Shown piece by piece: positions 49,510 to 58,132 of a stretch of 64,000 bases of DNA. Each line of letters begins with the position of its first letter. Position 1 is the stretch's first letter. A model generated the notes under the pieces. It did no database searches, was not told the DNA's origin, and saw nothing but the letters and a program-made list of their open reading frames with translations. The position numbers and the translations under genes were made by a program. Source of the DNA: Armatimonadota bacterium (GTDB lineage Bacteria > Sysuimicrobiota > Sysuimicrobiia > Sysuimicrobiales > Humicultoraceae); NCBI GenBank assembly GCA_031459715.1, contig JAVKIA010000001.1:48419-112418 (forward strand). The letters run 5' to 3'.

Positions 49510-50612
49510 GCAGCGCGCAGCCCGGATCGGCCTCCCTGCTGGGCCGTGCGGCCGCAGCGGTAGCGGTGCGCCTGGAAAGGCTGCGCAAGACCTTCGGCCC
49601 GGTGGTGGCGGTGGACGACGTCACCCTGGAGATCCCCGCGGGGAAGCTGGTTACCCTGCTGGGGCCCTCAGGCTGCGGCAAGACCACCACCCTGCGCATC
49701 ATCGCCGGCCTGGAGCACCCCAGCGCCGGCCGGGTCTACATCGGCGACGAGGACGTCACCCCTCTGCCCGCGGCCAGCCGGGGCGTGACCATGGTCTTCC
49801 AGTCCTACGCCCTCTTCCCGCACCTGACCGTGTTTGAGAACATCGCCTATGGGCTGCGCATCATGCGCCTGCCCGCGGAGCAGATCGCCGCCCGGGTGCG
49901 GGCGGCCCTGGAGCTGGTAGGGCTCCCGGGCGTGGAGCAGCGCTTCCCGGCGCAGCTCTCCGGAGGCCAGCAGCAGCGCATCGCCGTGGCCCGGGCGCTG
50001 GTCATGGAGCCCCGGGTGCTCCTCTTCGACGAACCGCTGTCCAACCTGGACGCCAAGCTGCGCAAGCGGGTGCGCGCGGAGATCCGCGAGCTGCAGCAGC
50101 GGCTGGGGATTACCAGCATCTACGTGACCCACGACCAGGCCGAGGCCCTGGCCCTCTCCGACGTGGTGGTAGTGATGAACCTGGGGCGGGTGGAGCAGGT
50201 GGGCACGCCCCGCGACCTGTACACCCGGCCGGCCACGCGCTTCGTCGCCGACTTCATCGGCGAAGCCAACCTCCTCCCCGGGCGCTACAGCGACGGCCGG
50301 GTGACCGTCGGTCCCCTCACCTTCCCCTTCCGCCAGGAGGGGGTGGCTCCCGGGCCGGTGACGGTGGTGGTGCGGCCGGAGGCCGTGGCCCTGCGCACCG
50401 ACGGCGAGGGACTTCCAGGCCGGGTGCGCACCGCTTTCTTCATGGGGATGACTCTGGAGTACCTGATCGAGACCCCGGTGGGTGAGGTCAGCGTGGTGGA
50501 GCCCCTGGCCGGGCGGGGCCTTTTGCCCGTGGGCGCGGAGGTCCGCCTGCAGTTCCAGGACGCCGGCGTCTACCTGCTGCCGGGGGAACAGGACGGAGGC
50601 ACCAGCCAGTGA
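49506..50612 (+). CDS. ABC transporter ATP-binding protein, FbpC/PotA type with TOBE domain (module 3)
   Basis: This is the ATPase of module 3, 368 residues. It has Walker A GPSGCGKTT, VFQSYALFPHLTV, signature LSGGQQQRIAVAR, Walker B VLLFDEPLSNLDAK and VTHDQAEALALSD. A C-terminal TOBE-like region begins near residue 255 (VVVRPEAVAL). The GTG at 49506 overlaps the permease TGA. It is related to but distinct from the module 2 ATPase. Hyi and GlxR follow in the same run. Confidence 0.93.
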   Translation: MSSAQPGSASLLGRAAAAVAVRLERLRKTFGPVVAVDDVTLEIPAGKLVTLLGPSGCGKTTTLRIIAGLEHPSAGRVYIGDEDVTPLPAASRGVTMVFQSYALFPHLTVFENIAYGLRIMRLPAEQIAARVRAALELVGLPGVEQRFPAQLSGGQQQRIAVARALVMEPRVLLFDEPLSNLDAKLRKRVRAEIRELQQRLGITSIYVTHDQAEALALSDVVVVMNLGRVEQVGTPRDLYTRPATRFVADFIGEANLLPGRYSDGRVTVGPLTFPFRQEGVAPGPVTVVVRPEAVALRTDGEGLPGRVRTAFFMGMTLEYLIETPVGEVSVVEPLAGRGLLPVGAEVRLQFQDAGVYLLPGEQDGGTSQ

Positions 50613-50621
50613 GGTGAACGC

Positions 50622-51431
50622 ATGCCCCGGTTCTCAGCCAACCTGAACATGCTGTTCCTTGAGGTACCGTTCATGGAGCGGTTCGCCCAGGCGCGGGCCG
50701 CCGGCTTCAGTGCGGTGGAGGCGGGGTTCGTGCCCGCCGATCCCCTCTTCCCCTACGAGTACGACCTGGACGCCGCCGCAGCGGAGCTGCGACGCACCGG
50801 GCTGCGGCTGGTGCTGTTCAATGTCCCCCTGGGCGACCGCACGAAGGGCGACCGGGGGATTGCCGTCCATCCGGCGCGCCGCGAGGAGTTCCGGGAGGGG
50901 ATCGTCCGCGCCGTAGACGCGGCGCGCCGACTGGACTGCCGGCAGCTGAACTGCCTGGTGGGCCTGCGCGACGAGGCGGTGCCCTACGAGGAGCAGTGGG
51001 CCTGTCTGGTGGACAACCTGCGCGCGGCGGCGCAGACGCTGCAGGCGGCGGACCTGACCCTGACCGTGGAGCCCCTGAACCCCATAGACCTCCCGGGGTT
51101 CTTCCTCACCCGCAGCGCAGACGCCGTCCGCCTGCTGCAGGAGGTGGGTGCGCCCAACGTCCGCCTGCAGTACGACGTCTACCACATGCAGCGCTCCGAG
51201 GGGAACATCATCGCCACGCTGCGGACGCTGCTGCCGTGGATCGGCCACGTGCAGATCGCCGACCCGCCGGGACGGCACCAGCCGGGCACGGGGGAGCTGA
51301 ACTTTACCACCATCCTCCGTGCGCTGGACGACGCCGGGTACCAGGGGTACGTGGGCCTGGAGTATAAGCCGCTGGGCTCCACCCGGGAGTCGCTGCTGTG
51401 GGTGACGGCCATGGGTTACAGCTTTGGCTGA
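50622..51431 (+). CDS. hyi: Hydroxypyruvate isomerase
   Basis: This TIM-barrel enzyme interconverts hydroxypyruvate and tartronate semialdehyde. The N-terminus RFSANLNMLFLEVPFMERF and the segments FNVPLGDRTKGDRGIAVHP, LTVEPLNPIDLPGFFL, LQYDVYHMQRSEGNI and YVGLEYKPLG are hallmarks of Hyi. At 269 residues it is full length. The tartronate semialdehyde reductase gene lies two genes on, giving the glyoxylate-to-glycerate route; glyoxylate carboligase is not in the window. AGTGAGGTGAACGC precedes the ATG. Confidence 0.9.
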   Translation: MPRFSANLNMLFLEVPFMERFAQARAAGFSAVEAGFVPADPLFPYEYDLDAAAAELRRTGLRLVLFNVPLGDRTKGDRGIAVHPARREEFREGIVRAVDAARRLDCRQLNCLVGLRDEAVPYEEQWACLVDNLRAAAQTLQAADLTLTVEPLNPIDLPGFFLTRSADAVRLLQEVGAPNVRLQYDVYHMQRSEGNIIATLRTLLPWIGHVQIADPPGRHQPGTGELNFTTILRALDDAGYQGYVGLEYKPLGSTRESLLWVTAMGYSFG

Positions 51432-51945
51432 ACGGCCGGGCCGGGCCCGCGCCGCTGCGGCCCGCTACGTCGCCCCCGCGGTCCTCTGCATCATCCGGCA
51501 CGGAGACGCCGTGCTACTGCTGGAGGGGGCGCGGCGGAAGCGCTGGGCGGGCCGGCTGCAGGGGATCGGTGGCGAGCTGCAGCCCGGGGAGGACCCGCTG
51601 GGCGCGGCGCTGAGGGAGATCCGGGAGGAGACCGGGCTGCGGCTCAGCGCGGCCGACGTGCAGGTGAAGGGTGCGCTGCACTCGCAGGGATTCTACGGGA
51701 CCAGCAAGCTGGTGATCGTGGTGCTGGCCCGCTCCCCGCACCGGCGCGTGCGCAGTGGGGACGAAGGGCGGCTGCGCTGGGTGCCGCTGCGGGCGCTGGG
51801 GGCAAAGCGGCACCTGATCCCGGACCTGTACACGCTCATCCCCCGGGTCCTGGCCCTGCGCCCGGGAGAGCTGCTCTCCGGGGCGGCGGTCTTCACCGGT
51901 CGGGGTGAGCTGAAATCGCTGCACCTGACCACCGTACGGAGCTGA
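51424..51945 (+). CDS. NUDIX hydrolase
   Basis: This is a NUDIX-family pyrophosphatase of 173 residues. The complete Nudix box GGELQPGEDPLGAALREIRE continues with ETGL, and the fold core PAVLCIIRHGDAVLLLEGARRKRW resembles MutT/8-oxo-dGTPase and ADP-ribose-type members. The proposed TTG start at 51424 lies inside the end of hyi, so the two are coupled; no better start with a ribosome site is visible. Why a nucleotide-cleaning enzyme sits between hyi and glxR is unclear; hydrolysis of a sugar or organic diphosphate is possible. Confidence 0.85.
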   Translation: MAERPGRARAAAARYVAPAVLCIIRHGDAVLLLEGARRKRWAGRLQGIGGELQPGEDPLGAALREIREETGLRLSAADVQVKGALHSQGFYGTSKLVIVVLARSPHRRVRSGDEGRLRWVPLRALGAKRHLIPDLYTLIPRVLALRPGELLSGAAVFTGRGELKSLHLTTVRS

Positions 51946-51979
51946 ACCGCCCCAGAGGGCGGATGGGGGGAGGAGGCCT

Positions 51980-52879
51980 ATGAAGCAGACCATCGGATTC
52001 ATCGGATTGGGGATCATGGGCAAGCCCATGTCCCAGAACCTGCTGCGCGCGGGGTACCCCCTGGTGGTGCATGACGTCGTCCGCGCTCCGGTCGAGGAGC
52101 TGGTGCGCGCCGGCGCTGCGGACGGCGGGTCCTGCCGCGGGGTGGCCGAGCGCAGCGACGTGGTCATCACCATGCTGCCGGACTCGCCGGACGTGCGCAC
52201 AGCGGCCCTGGGGCCGGACGGGATCCTGGAGGGGATCCGTCCCGGCACCGTCTACGTGGACATGAGCACCATCTCTCCCATTACCACCAGGGAGGTGGCC
52301 GCGGCCATGCAGGCCAAGGGCGTCCCCATGCTGGACGCGCCGGTAAGCGGCGGGCAGAAGGGCGCCATCGAGGCCACCCTGTCCATCATGGTGGGCGGGC
52401 CGGAGGAGGTCTTCCAGCAGGTCCGTCCCATCTTCGAGGTGATGGGCAAGAACATCGTGCACATGGGGGAGATCGGGGCGGGGCAGGTGACCAAGGCCTG
52501 CAACCAGATCGTGGTAGGGATCACCATCATGGCCGTCAGCGAGGCCCTGACCCTGGCCCGCAAGTCCGGGGTGGATCCCGCCCGGGTGCGCGCCGCCCTC
52601 CTGGGGGGCTTCGCCCAGAGCCGCATCCTGGAGCTGCACGGGCAGCGCATCCTGGAGCGCAACTTCGACCCCGGATTCCGAATCCGCCTGCATCACAAGG
52701 ACCTGAAGATCGCCCTGGAAACGGGGCGGGCCACGGGGACGCCGCTGCTGGCCACGGCGCTGGTGCACGAGGTCCTGGGGGCGCTGCAGAGCCTGGGCGA
52801 GGGAGAGCGCGACCACTCGGCCATCGTCCGCTTCGTGGAGCGGCTGGCCGGGCTGGACGGCGCGGGAGGCGGCCGGTAG
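51980..52879 (+). CDS. glxR: 2-hydroxy-3-oxopropionate (tartronate semialdehyde) reductase-like
   Basis: This is a beta-hydroxyacid dehydrogenase of 299 residues that reduces tartronate semialdehyde to glycerate. The NAD(P) motif is IGFIGLGIMGKPMSQNLL, the substrate motif is MLDAPVSGGQKGA, and the catalytic Lys lies in GAGQVTKACNQIVVG near residue 170. Pairing with hyi in the same operon supports the GlxR/GarR role over 3-hydroxyisobutyrate dehydrogenase. GGGGGGAGGAGGCCT precedes the ATG. It is the last gene of the 20-gene run. Confidence 0.88.
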   Translation: MKQTIGFIGLGIMGKPMSQNLLRAGYPLVVHDVVRAPVEELVRAGAADGGSCRGVAERSDVVITMLPDSPDVRTAALGPDGILEGIRPGTVYVDMSTISPITTREVAAAMQAKGVPMLDAPVSGGQKGAIEATLSIMVGGPEEVFQQVRPIFEVMGKNIVHMGEIGAGQVTKACNQIVVGITIMAVSEALTLARKSGVDPARVRAALLGGFAQSRILELHGQRILERNFDPGFRIRLHHKDLKIALETGRATGTPLLATALVHEVLGALQSLGEGERDHSAIVRFVERLAGLDGAGGGR

Positions 52880-52882
52880 AAT
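52854..52882 (+). promoter_or_regulatory. Candidate promoter for tRNA-Asp
   Basis: TGGACG (52854-52859) and TAGAAT (52877-52882) are spaced by 17 bases, four of six and five of six matches to the sigma-70 consensus. They overlap the end of glxR and lie about 60 bases before the tRNA. A leader hairpin (CCCGCAG 52905-52911 / CTGCGGG 52921-52927) sits between; it might be the weak end signal of the glxR transcript. Confidence 0.45.
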
Positions 52883-52940
52883 AAACCGTTGGCGGGAGTG
52901 TCAGCCCGCAGGCTTGGGTGCTGCGGGTTCCCCGGAACGC

Positions 52941-53019
52941 GGGGGCGTGGTGTAGCCTGGTTGAACACACCTCCCTGTCACGGAGGAGACCGCGGGTTCA
53001 AATCCCGTCGCTCCCGCCA
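52941..53019 (+). tRNA. tRNA-Asp (GTC anticodon)
   Basis: This is a complete cloverleaf with encoded CCA. Acceptor GGGGGCG pairs with CGCTCCC (one G-U), the D stem is GTGT/ACAC, the anticodon stem is CCTCC/GGAGG around CTGTCAC (anticodon GTC), and the T stem is GCGGG/CCCGT around TTCAAAT. The discriminator is G, as expected for Asp. The minus-strand DUF192 gene extends antisense into its last 22 bases. Confidence 0.97.
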
Positions 53020-53432
53020 GTCACAGCATCCGGATACTTGCCGTCACTCGTAGCCACACGGGCAGGTTCTCGTCGGGGTTGTTCTAGATTCGAAACAAAC
53101 TCAGTCTGGTCCCCGACCTGAGTTTCGCTGCTGCGGACGACCCCCGCGGGCAGTTCCAAAGTGGAGTAAGCGCCCCTGACAGGCCAGATGACGCGGCCCG
53201 GCCGCACGTTTTCGAAGATGCGCACGACACGGTTTCCTCTGTCCAGGAAGACCACATCGATGGGATAACGCAGGCCGATAGTCTGGATCGAATTACACGG
53301 GACAAGCCACAGTCCATCGCCGAGGCGGAACCTACCGTAGCCGTAGAGGCCAAGGAGCCTCTTGCGAAATGAGTCGGCTGCGCGGACATTTATCCCCAGA
53401 TAGGTACCGCGTGTTCGGTTTATGACATACAT
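52998..53432 (-). CDS. DUF192 protein at the end of the Tad locus
   Basis: This is a 144-residue protein with a DUF192 domain: FRKRLLGLYGYGRFRLGDGL, PCNSIQTIGLRYPIDVVFLD, VRPGRVIWPVRGAYSTLELP. DUF192 proteins often accompany Tad/Flp pilus genes, but their function is poorly known. The conserved part ends near residue 100. The remaining 40 residues are not conserved, and the last seven codons are the antisense of the tRNA-Asp T arm and acceptor, so the natural stop may have been lost. It is the last gene of the Tad transcript, 34 bases after cpaC. Confidence 0.82.
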   Translation of the reverse strand: MYVINRTRGTYLGINVRAADSFRKRLLGLYGYGRFRLGDGLWLVPCNSIQTIGLRYPIDVVFLDRGNRVVRIFENVRPGRVIWPVRGAYSTLELPAGVVRSSETQVGDQTEFVSNLEQPRREPARVATSDGKYPDAVTGGSDGI

Positions 53433-53465
53433 AGGTACGGCCCCTCGGAGCCAGCGTCCCCGGCA

Positions 53466-54854
53466 CTACGGCGCCGCAGGCTGGGTCCCCGGCAATTCAG
53501 GCCGCTCCTTCACGGGCTCGACGACGCTTGGTGACACAAAGATCACCAGTTCTGTCTCCCCTCGCTGGAATCGGACGCTGCGAAACAGAGCGCCCAGAAT
53601 AGGGATGTCGCCGAGGATGGGGACCTTCTGAACGGTCTGGCTTTCATCACGCTGAATGAGCCCGCCCAGAACCAGGAATTCCTCCGGGCGCATGCTCACC
53701 ACGGTCTCGACACGCCGGCTCCTGATTGTGGGTATGGTGATCCCAGCGGCGACGATGGCGTTGGTGAAGTCGAGGCTGCTCACCTCGGTCTTCAGGTCCA
53801 GCGTCATGGGCTCGCCCGCTTCTACAATTGCCTTGAACTCCAAGCGCACCCCAAACTCTTTGAAGGCGACGCTCAGGCCAGTCGGGGTGAGCACGGGGAT
53901 CGGCACCTCGCCGCCGATGAGCAGCTTTGCTGGTCTCCCCTCCAGCACCACGACCCGGGGGTTGGCCAGGGTCCTTGCGGCGCCACGTCCTTCCAGCAAC
54001 TGCAGCCGCGCTATCAAGAGCTGCAAGGGCGTCAGAGGCCAGTCCTGTCCCAGATTGCCGAAGTGGAAGGCAAACGGATCGGTAAGGAGCTCCGAGATAT
54101 TACCGCCGCCCCACTCAACCCCCATCTGGCGGAGAGCCTGACGGTCGACTTCGGCAACGAAAGCATCAACCCGCACCTGGATGGGCGAGCGGATGCGGAC
54201 GAGCAGGACCACGTTCTTGGCAAAGGCTTTGACGATGGCTTCTATGCGCTTCAGTTCCGACTCGGTGGCCACCGTTCCCTCGACCAGGACGGTGTCCTCC
54301 CGGATCACCTTGGCGATCACGGGCAGGTCCTTCAGCGCTTCGCGCAGCTGCTCTTCTAGCACCTTGGTCGCCGGGGGTGGCGGTGGGGTCGGTTGTTCCA
54401 CAGTTAAGAGGCTGACGACGCGTTTCCCGAAGGCTGAGGCGATCCCTTCAGCGCGCGCCTTGTCCGCCTCGGTCTTCACTGACCCTTCCAGGATCACCGT
54501 GTCGTTAACGATCCTCGCCCGCACGCCGGGCTCCCGCAGGATCTCCAGGAGCGTCTTGGTGGGGTCGGCTACGGGTGCTGTCACCACCACCACCCGGTAC
54601 GTGGTCAGACCTCTGGCATCCCACACGCTGATGGTCGTTTCGCCGGCCCGCTTGGCGATGATCATCAGCTCGTTGCGGGTAATGACGTTGACGTCTGCGA
54701 TGTCCGGGGCAGCAACGACCACCCTCTGGATGTTATTGAGCTTCAAGAGCCTGCCGTGGTTGATCTGTACGATGACCGTCTCGCCCGCGTCGATGGGCGG
54801 GGCGGCGATAGCCATCAGGGCGAGCACGAGAACCAGAACTACGCTGGAGCGCAT
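53466..54854 (-). CDS. cpaC: Tad pilus secretin (CpaC/RcpA)
   Basis: This is the outer-membrane channel of the Tad pilus. A signal peptide (about 1-24) is followed by an N-terminal pilus-assembly domain (VNVITRNELMIIAKRAGETTISVWD region), two BON-like repeats (about 100-225, with ILEGSVKTEADKARAEG and VLVEGTVATESELKRIE) and the secretin domain (about 230-440, with GEVPIPVLT, VLGGLIQRDES and VPILGDIPILGALF). ATG 54854 is chosen because GGAAGGGAGGG precedes it. Its presence argues for an outer membrane. Unusually it is placed after tadC rather than after cpaB. Confidence 0.92.
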   Translation of the reverse strand: MRSSVVLVLVLALMAIAAPPIDAGETVIVQINHGRLLKLNNIQRVVVAAPDIADVNVITRNELMIIAKRAGETTISVWDARGLTTYRVVVVTAPVADPTKTLLEILREPGVRARIVNDTVILEGSVKTEADKARAEGIASAFGKRVVSLLTVEQPTPPPPPATKVLEEQLREALKDLPVIAKVIREDTVLVEGTVATESELKRIEAIVKAFAKNVVLLVRIRSPIQVRVDAFVAEVDRQALRQMGVEWGGGNISELLTDPFAFHFGNLGQDWPLTPLQLLIARLQLLEGRGAARTLANPRVVVLEGRPAKLLIGGEVPIPVLTPTGLSVAFKEFGVRLEFKAIVEAGEPMTLDLKTEVSSLDFTNAIVAAGITIPTIRSRRVETVVSMRPEEFLVLGGLIQRDESQTVQKVPILGDIPILGALFRSVRFQRGETELVIFVSPSVVEPVKERPELPGTQPAAP

Positions 54855-54908
54855 GGCTGCCCTCCCTTCCTCTGCACCGAGCGGTTCTGCGCCTGGCCGT
54901 TCAACCAC

Positions 54909-55865
54909 TCATCGACCAGGCACTGCGGGCGGCCCGAACCTGGCTGGGCCGACCGGCTTGATGAACTCCGAGTAGATCCGAATCAGTCCCGGTCCCCCGA
55001 CAACCACAAAGACTGCGGGCAGGATCAGGAAGATGATCGGGAAGAGCATCTTGATTGGCGTCTTCATCGCCCGCTCCTCGATGCGCTGCCGTCTGAGGGT
55101 ACGGACTTCGCTGGCCTGAATCCGCAGCACTTTGGCAATGCTGACCCCGAACTCCATCGCCTGGATAAGAGCGCCAGTAAAGGAGACGAGTTCCTCAAGC
55201 CCCGTGCGGGAGCCGATGGCCCTCAATGCATTGTGCCGGTCGCCGCCCAGTCTCACCTCTTCCAGATAAGCTCGGATCTCTTCAGCAAGCGGGCCCGGTC
55301 GGCGTGTTGCCACTACCTCCAGAGCCTGATCTAACCCGAGTCCCGCCTCCACCGAGATGGTGAGCAGGTCCAGCGTCTCCGGGAGTTCTCTCATGATTCT
55401 GGCCTGCCGCTGGCGGATCTTGCGGCGGATGGCAAGCTCGGGCCACAGGTATCCTAGACCTGCAAAGGCGAAAGCGCTAACCGCCTGCAGGGGGAGTGGC
55501 CGGTGCAACAGCGCCCCAGCACCGTATGCGGCGCCGCCCAGGAGCCCTGCGCGTGCCCACTTGAGGAGGACCCAGGCAACAGGATCGGCATATCGCTGGC
55601 CGGCCCTGGCCAGGTTACTGCGGACGGCGTCGATGGATCGGGGAGGGATGACCTTGCCCATGAGACGGGCCGTGGATGCAACCAGGGGAATGAAGGCGCG
55701 CCGGTGAAATGGGAGCGCGAGCACCTCGGCTCTTGAGGTGTGCTCCTGCCGGATGTGTGTCAAACGCGCCGCAACCACCTGATACTCGGGATTTCGCCTG
55801 GCGATGGCCATTACCCCCGTGAGGATCGTGGTGAAGACCAACAGGCCGATGAGCAAAGGCTCCAT
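54909..55865 (-). CDS. tadC: Tad pilus inner-membrane protein TadC
   Basis: This is a platform protein of the type II secretion F-domain family, 318 residues. The F domain includes MRELPETLDLLTISVEAGLGLDQAL and GTRTGLEELVSFTGALIQ-type sequence (SRTGLEELVSFTGALIQAME), with C-terminal membrane segments MLFPIIFLILPAVFVVVGGP. With TadB it forms the base on which TadA acts to assemble pili. It follows tadB by 11 bases and precedes cpaC. Confidence 0.92.
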   Translation of the reverse strand: MEPLLIGLLVFTTILTGVMAIARRNPEYQVVAARLTHIRQEHTSRAEVLALPFHRRAFIPLVASTARLMGKVIPPRSIDAVRSNLARAGQRYADPVAWVLLKWARAGLLGGAAYGAGALLHRPLPLQAVSAFAFAGLGYLWPELAIRRKIRQRQARIMRELPETLDLLTISVEAGLGLDQALEVVATRRPGPLAEEIRAYLEEVRLGGDRHNALRAIGSRTGLEELVSFTGALIQAMEFGVSIAKVLRIQASEVRTLRRQRIEERAMKTPIKMLFPIIFLILPAVFVVVGGPGLIRIYSEFIKPVGPARFGPPAVPGR

Positions 55866-55876
55866 TCAGCTCCCTC

Positions 55877-56824
55877 CTACACGTCGATGGCCACGATCCG
55901 CCGCAGGAAGTACGCTCCCAGCAGCTGCATAAAGAGCGACACAGCCAGCATGGATCGCCCGGCGTCGGTGAAGAGGAGGTAGGACATGTATTCTGGCACG
56001 CCGATGAGAAAGATGGCCAACAGCACCGCGGGCGTGATAGCGATGATGATGGCGGAGAGGCGCTGCTGGGCAGTTCGCACCCTGATGAAGTTCTTCAGGA
56101 AGACGCGCTCTCGGATGGTCGCGGTGATGTGATCCAGCAGCTCAGCCAGGTTCCCTCCGATCTGTCGGTTGATCAGGATGCCGGAGACCGCGAGATCAAA
56201 ATCCAGGCTCTGCATGCGGTACGCCATGCGCATCAGGACATCCTCCACGGTCGAGCCCAGATTCATCTCCCGCAAGGCCCTGGCGAACTCCGCGGAGATG
56301 GGCGCCGGAAGGTCGTTGGCCACCGCCGCCATCCCCTGGGTGAACCCGTGTCCGGCCCGCAATGAGTTGGCGATGGTCTGCAGCGCGTCGGGAAGCTGGC
56401 GATTGAACGCAGCGCGCCTGCGGAGTTTTCTCAGCCTGGCCCAGAGCAGAGGTGTCAGCACGCCAATGATGCCCAGTAGCAGGGCGGCGAGCAACGCCGT
56501 CCCTCTCCCCCGGACCGCCAGCTTGCCCAGCAGGCTCAGACCAAGCGCGCACAGGCCTGCGATCAGCACGAACTCCCCCGACTTCAAAGGGAGGTCGGCC
56601 TGGTCGAGCAGGTCGTCCAGGGAGCGGGAGATTTTCAGGCGGTCGTTGAGGCGGCCGGCTGCAGACTCCCCTGCCCCATACCCAGCGGTTGGATTCTGTC
56701 CGGCCCGGGAGGCATAGCGGGCCAGCCGCTCCGCCATGGCCAGACGAGGCTCAGCCAACCAGCGCAGCACCAGGTAGATAACGGAGAAACACCCCACAAA
56801 CACCAGCAGTGCAATGGGCCACAT
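55877..56824 (-). CDS. tadB: Tad pilus inner-membrane protein TadB
   Basis: This is a platform protein of the F-domain family, 315 residues, with an N-terminal membrane segment (IALLVFVGCFSVIYLVL), a middle pair of segments near residues 90-125 and the F domain FNRQLPDALQTIANSLRAGHG followed by GFTQGMAAVANDLPAPIS. The C-terminal pair of hydrophobic segments is ITPAVLLAIFLIGVPEYMSY and beyond. It begins 9 bases after tadA. Confidence 0.92.
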   Translation of the reverse strand: MWPIALLVFVGCFSVIYLVLRWLAEPRLAMAERLARYASRAGQNPTAGYGAGESAAGRLNDRLKISRSLDDLLDQADLPLKSGEFVLIAGLCALGLSLLGKLAVRGRGTALLAALLLGIIGVLTPLLWARLRKLRRRAAFNRQLPDALQTIANSLRAGHGFTQGMAAVANDLPAPISAEFARALREMNLGSTVEDVLMRMAYRMQSLDFDLAVSGILINRQIGGNLAELLDHITATIRERVFLKNFIRVRTAQQRLSAIIIAITPAVLLAIFLIGVPEYMSYLLFTDAGRSMLAVSLFMQLLGAYFLRRIVAIDV

Positions 56825-56833
56825 CCCCGTCCC

Positions 56834-58132
56834 TCAGCCCAGGAAGATCTCCAGGGGAAGGTCAATCCCCATGGTCTTGAAACGGTCGTAGAAGCGCGGC
56901 CGGATCCCGGTAAAGGCGTGCGCGCCCACCACCTGGCCGTCCGGGGTGACTCCTGTCTGGCGGTAGAGCACGATGTCCTGCATGGTGATCACATCGCCTT
57001 CCATGCCAGTGATCTCTGCGATCTTGACGATCTTGCGTGTGCCGTCGCTGAGCCTGGCCATGTGAATGAGCAGGTGGAAGGCCGAGGCCATTTGCTCCCT
57101 GATCGCCCGGGAGGGAAGTTCCATGCCCGCCATCAAGACCATCGTCTCCACCCGGGCGAGTCCGTCGCGCGGAGAGTTGGCGTGAGCGGTAGTGAGGCTC
57201 CCCTCGTGCCCTGTGTTCATGGCCTGCAGCATGTCCAGGGCCTCTGCGCCTCGCACCTCACCCACGATGATGCGGTCGGGTCGCATGCGCAGAGCGTTTC
57301 GCACCAGGTCCCGCTGGGTGACCTGCCCCCTTCCTTCAATATTCGGCGGTCGGGTCTCCAGCCGGACCCAGTGCGCCTGCTTGAGCTGGAGTTCGGCCGC
57401 GTCCTCGATGGTGATGATGCGTTCGCTCTCCGGGATGAACATGCTCAGGACGTTGAGCAGCGTGGTCTTTCCTGCCCCTGTGCCTCCGGTGATAAGGGTA
57501 TTCAGCTTGGCCTGCACGGAAGCGCGGAGGAAGTCACGCATTTCGGGCGTCATGGTGCCAAAACGGATCAGGTCTGCATCGGTGTATGGATCCCGGGAGA
57601 ACTTGCGGATGGTGAGGCAGGGTCCGTTGAGCGCCAGCGGAGGGATGATGGCGTTCACCCGCGACCCGTCCGGGAGCCGAGCATCCACGTAGGGCTGGCT
57701 CTCGTCGACGCGCCTTCCCACTTCAGCGACGATCTTCTCGATGATGCGCATGACGTGCTGGTCGTCCCGGAACCTCACGCCGGTGGGGTAGATCCTGCCC
57801 TCCTGCTCGACGTAGACCTGATTCGGGCCGTTCACCATGACTTCGGTAATCGCCGGGTCGCGGATCAGAGGGTCGATCGGCCCATAACCGAGGGTTTCGT
57901 TGACGATATCGGTAATGAGGCGGGAGCGGTCATCGCGCGAGAGAAGCGCGTTTTCGCGGTCGAGAATGCGCGCGACTTCCTTCTCGATCTCCTCGCGGGC
58001 TGTGGCAGGAGCCCCTCTCCGTCCGAGCTCCTCGATCAGGAGGCGGTGGACGGTGTTCTTCAGCGTCTGGTGGGGTTCGACCCACGATCGGGCGGTATCC
58101 AGGACCTCCTCGAGTCGTCTACGCAGTGACAC
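56834..58132 (-). CDS. tadA: Tad pilus assembly ATPase TadA (CpaF)
   Basis: This secretion/pilus ATPase (type II/IV family) has 432 residues. It carries Walker A ITGGTGAGKTTLLN, the Asp box ITIEDAAELQL, Walker B MRPDRIIVGEVRGAEAL and the His box GHEGSLTTAHANSP. The N-terminal region has TEVMVNGPNQVYVEQEG and VDARLPDGSRVN, typical of CpaF. GTG 58132 is chosen because TGGGGAGGTTGCAGG precedes it; an open frame to 58177 adds only non-conserved residues. It overlaps tadZ by 14 bases. Confidence 0.94.
   Translation of the reverse strand: MSLRRRLEEVLDTARSWVEPHQTLKNTVHRLLIEELGRRGAPATAREEIEKEVARILDRENALLSRDDRSRLITDIVNETLGYGPIDPLIRDPAITEVMVNGPNQVYVEQEGRIYPTGVRFRDDQHVMRIIEKIVAEVGRRVDESQPYVDARLPDGSRVNAIIPPLALNGPCLTIRKFSRDPYTDADLIRFGTMTPEMRDFLRASVQAKLNTLITGGTGAGKTTLLNVLSMFIPESERIITIEDAAELQLKQAHWVRLETRPPNIEGRGQVTQRDLVRNALRMRPDRIIVGEVRGAEALDMLQAMNTGHEGSLTTAHANSPRDGLARVETMVLMAGMELPSRAIREQMASAFHLLIHMARLSDGTRKIVKIAEITGMEGDVITMQDIVLYRQTGVTPDGQVVGAHAFTGIRPRFYDRFKTMGIDLPLEIFLG

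Noticed and set aside
40567..50612. Naming modules 2 and 3 as iron transporters.
   Set aside because: The neighbourhood is sugar and cyclitol metabolism and no iron-ligand pattern is evident; only the protein family suggests iron.
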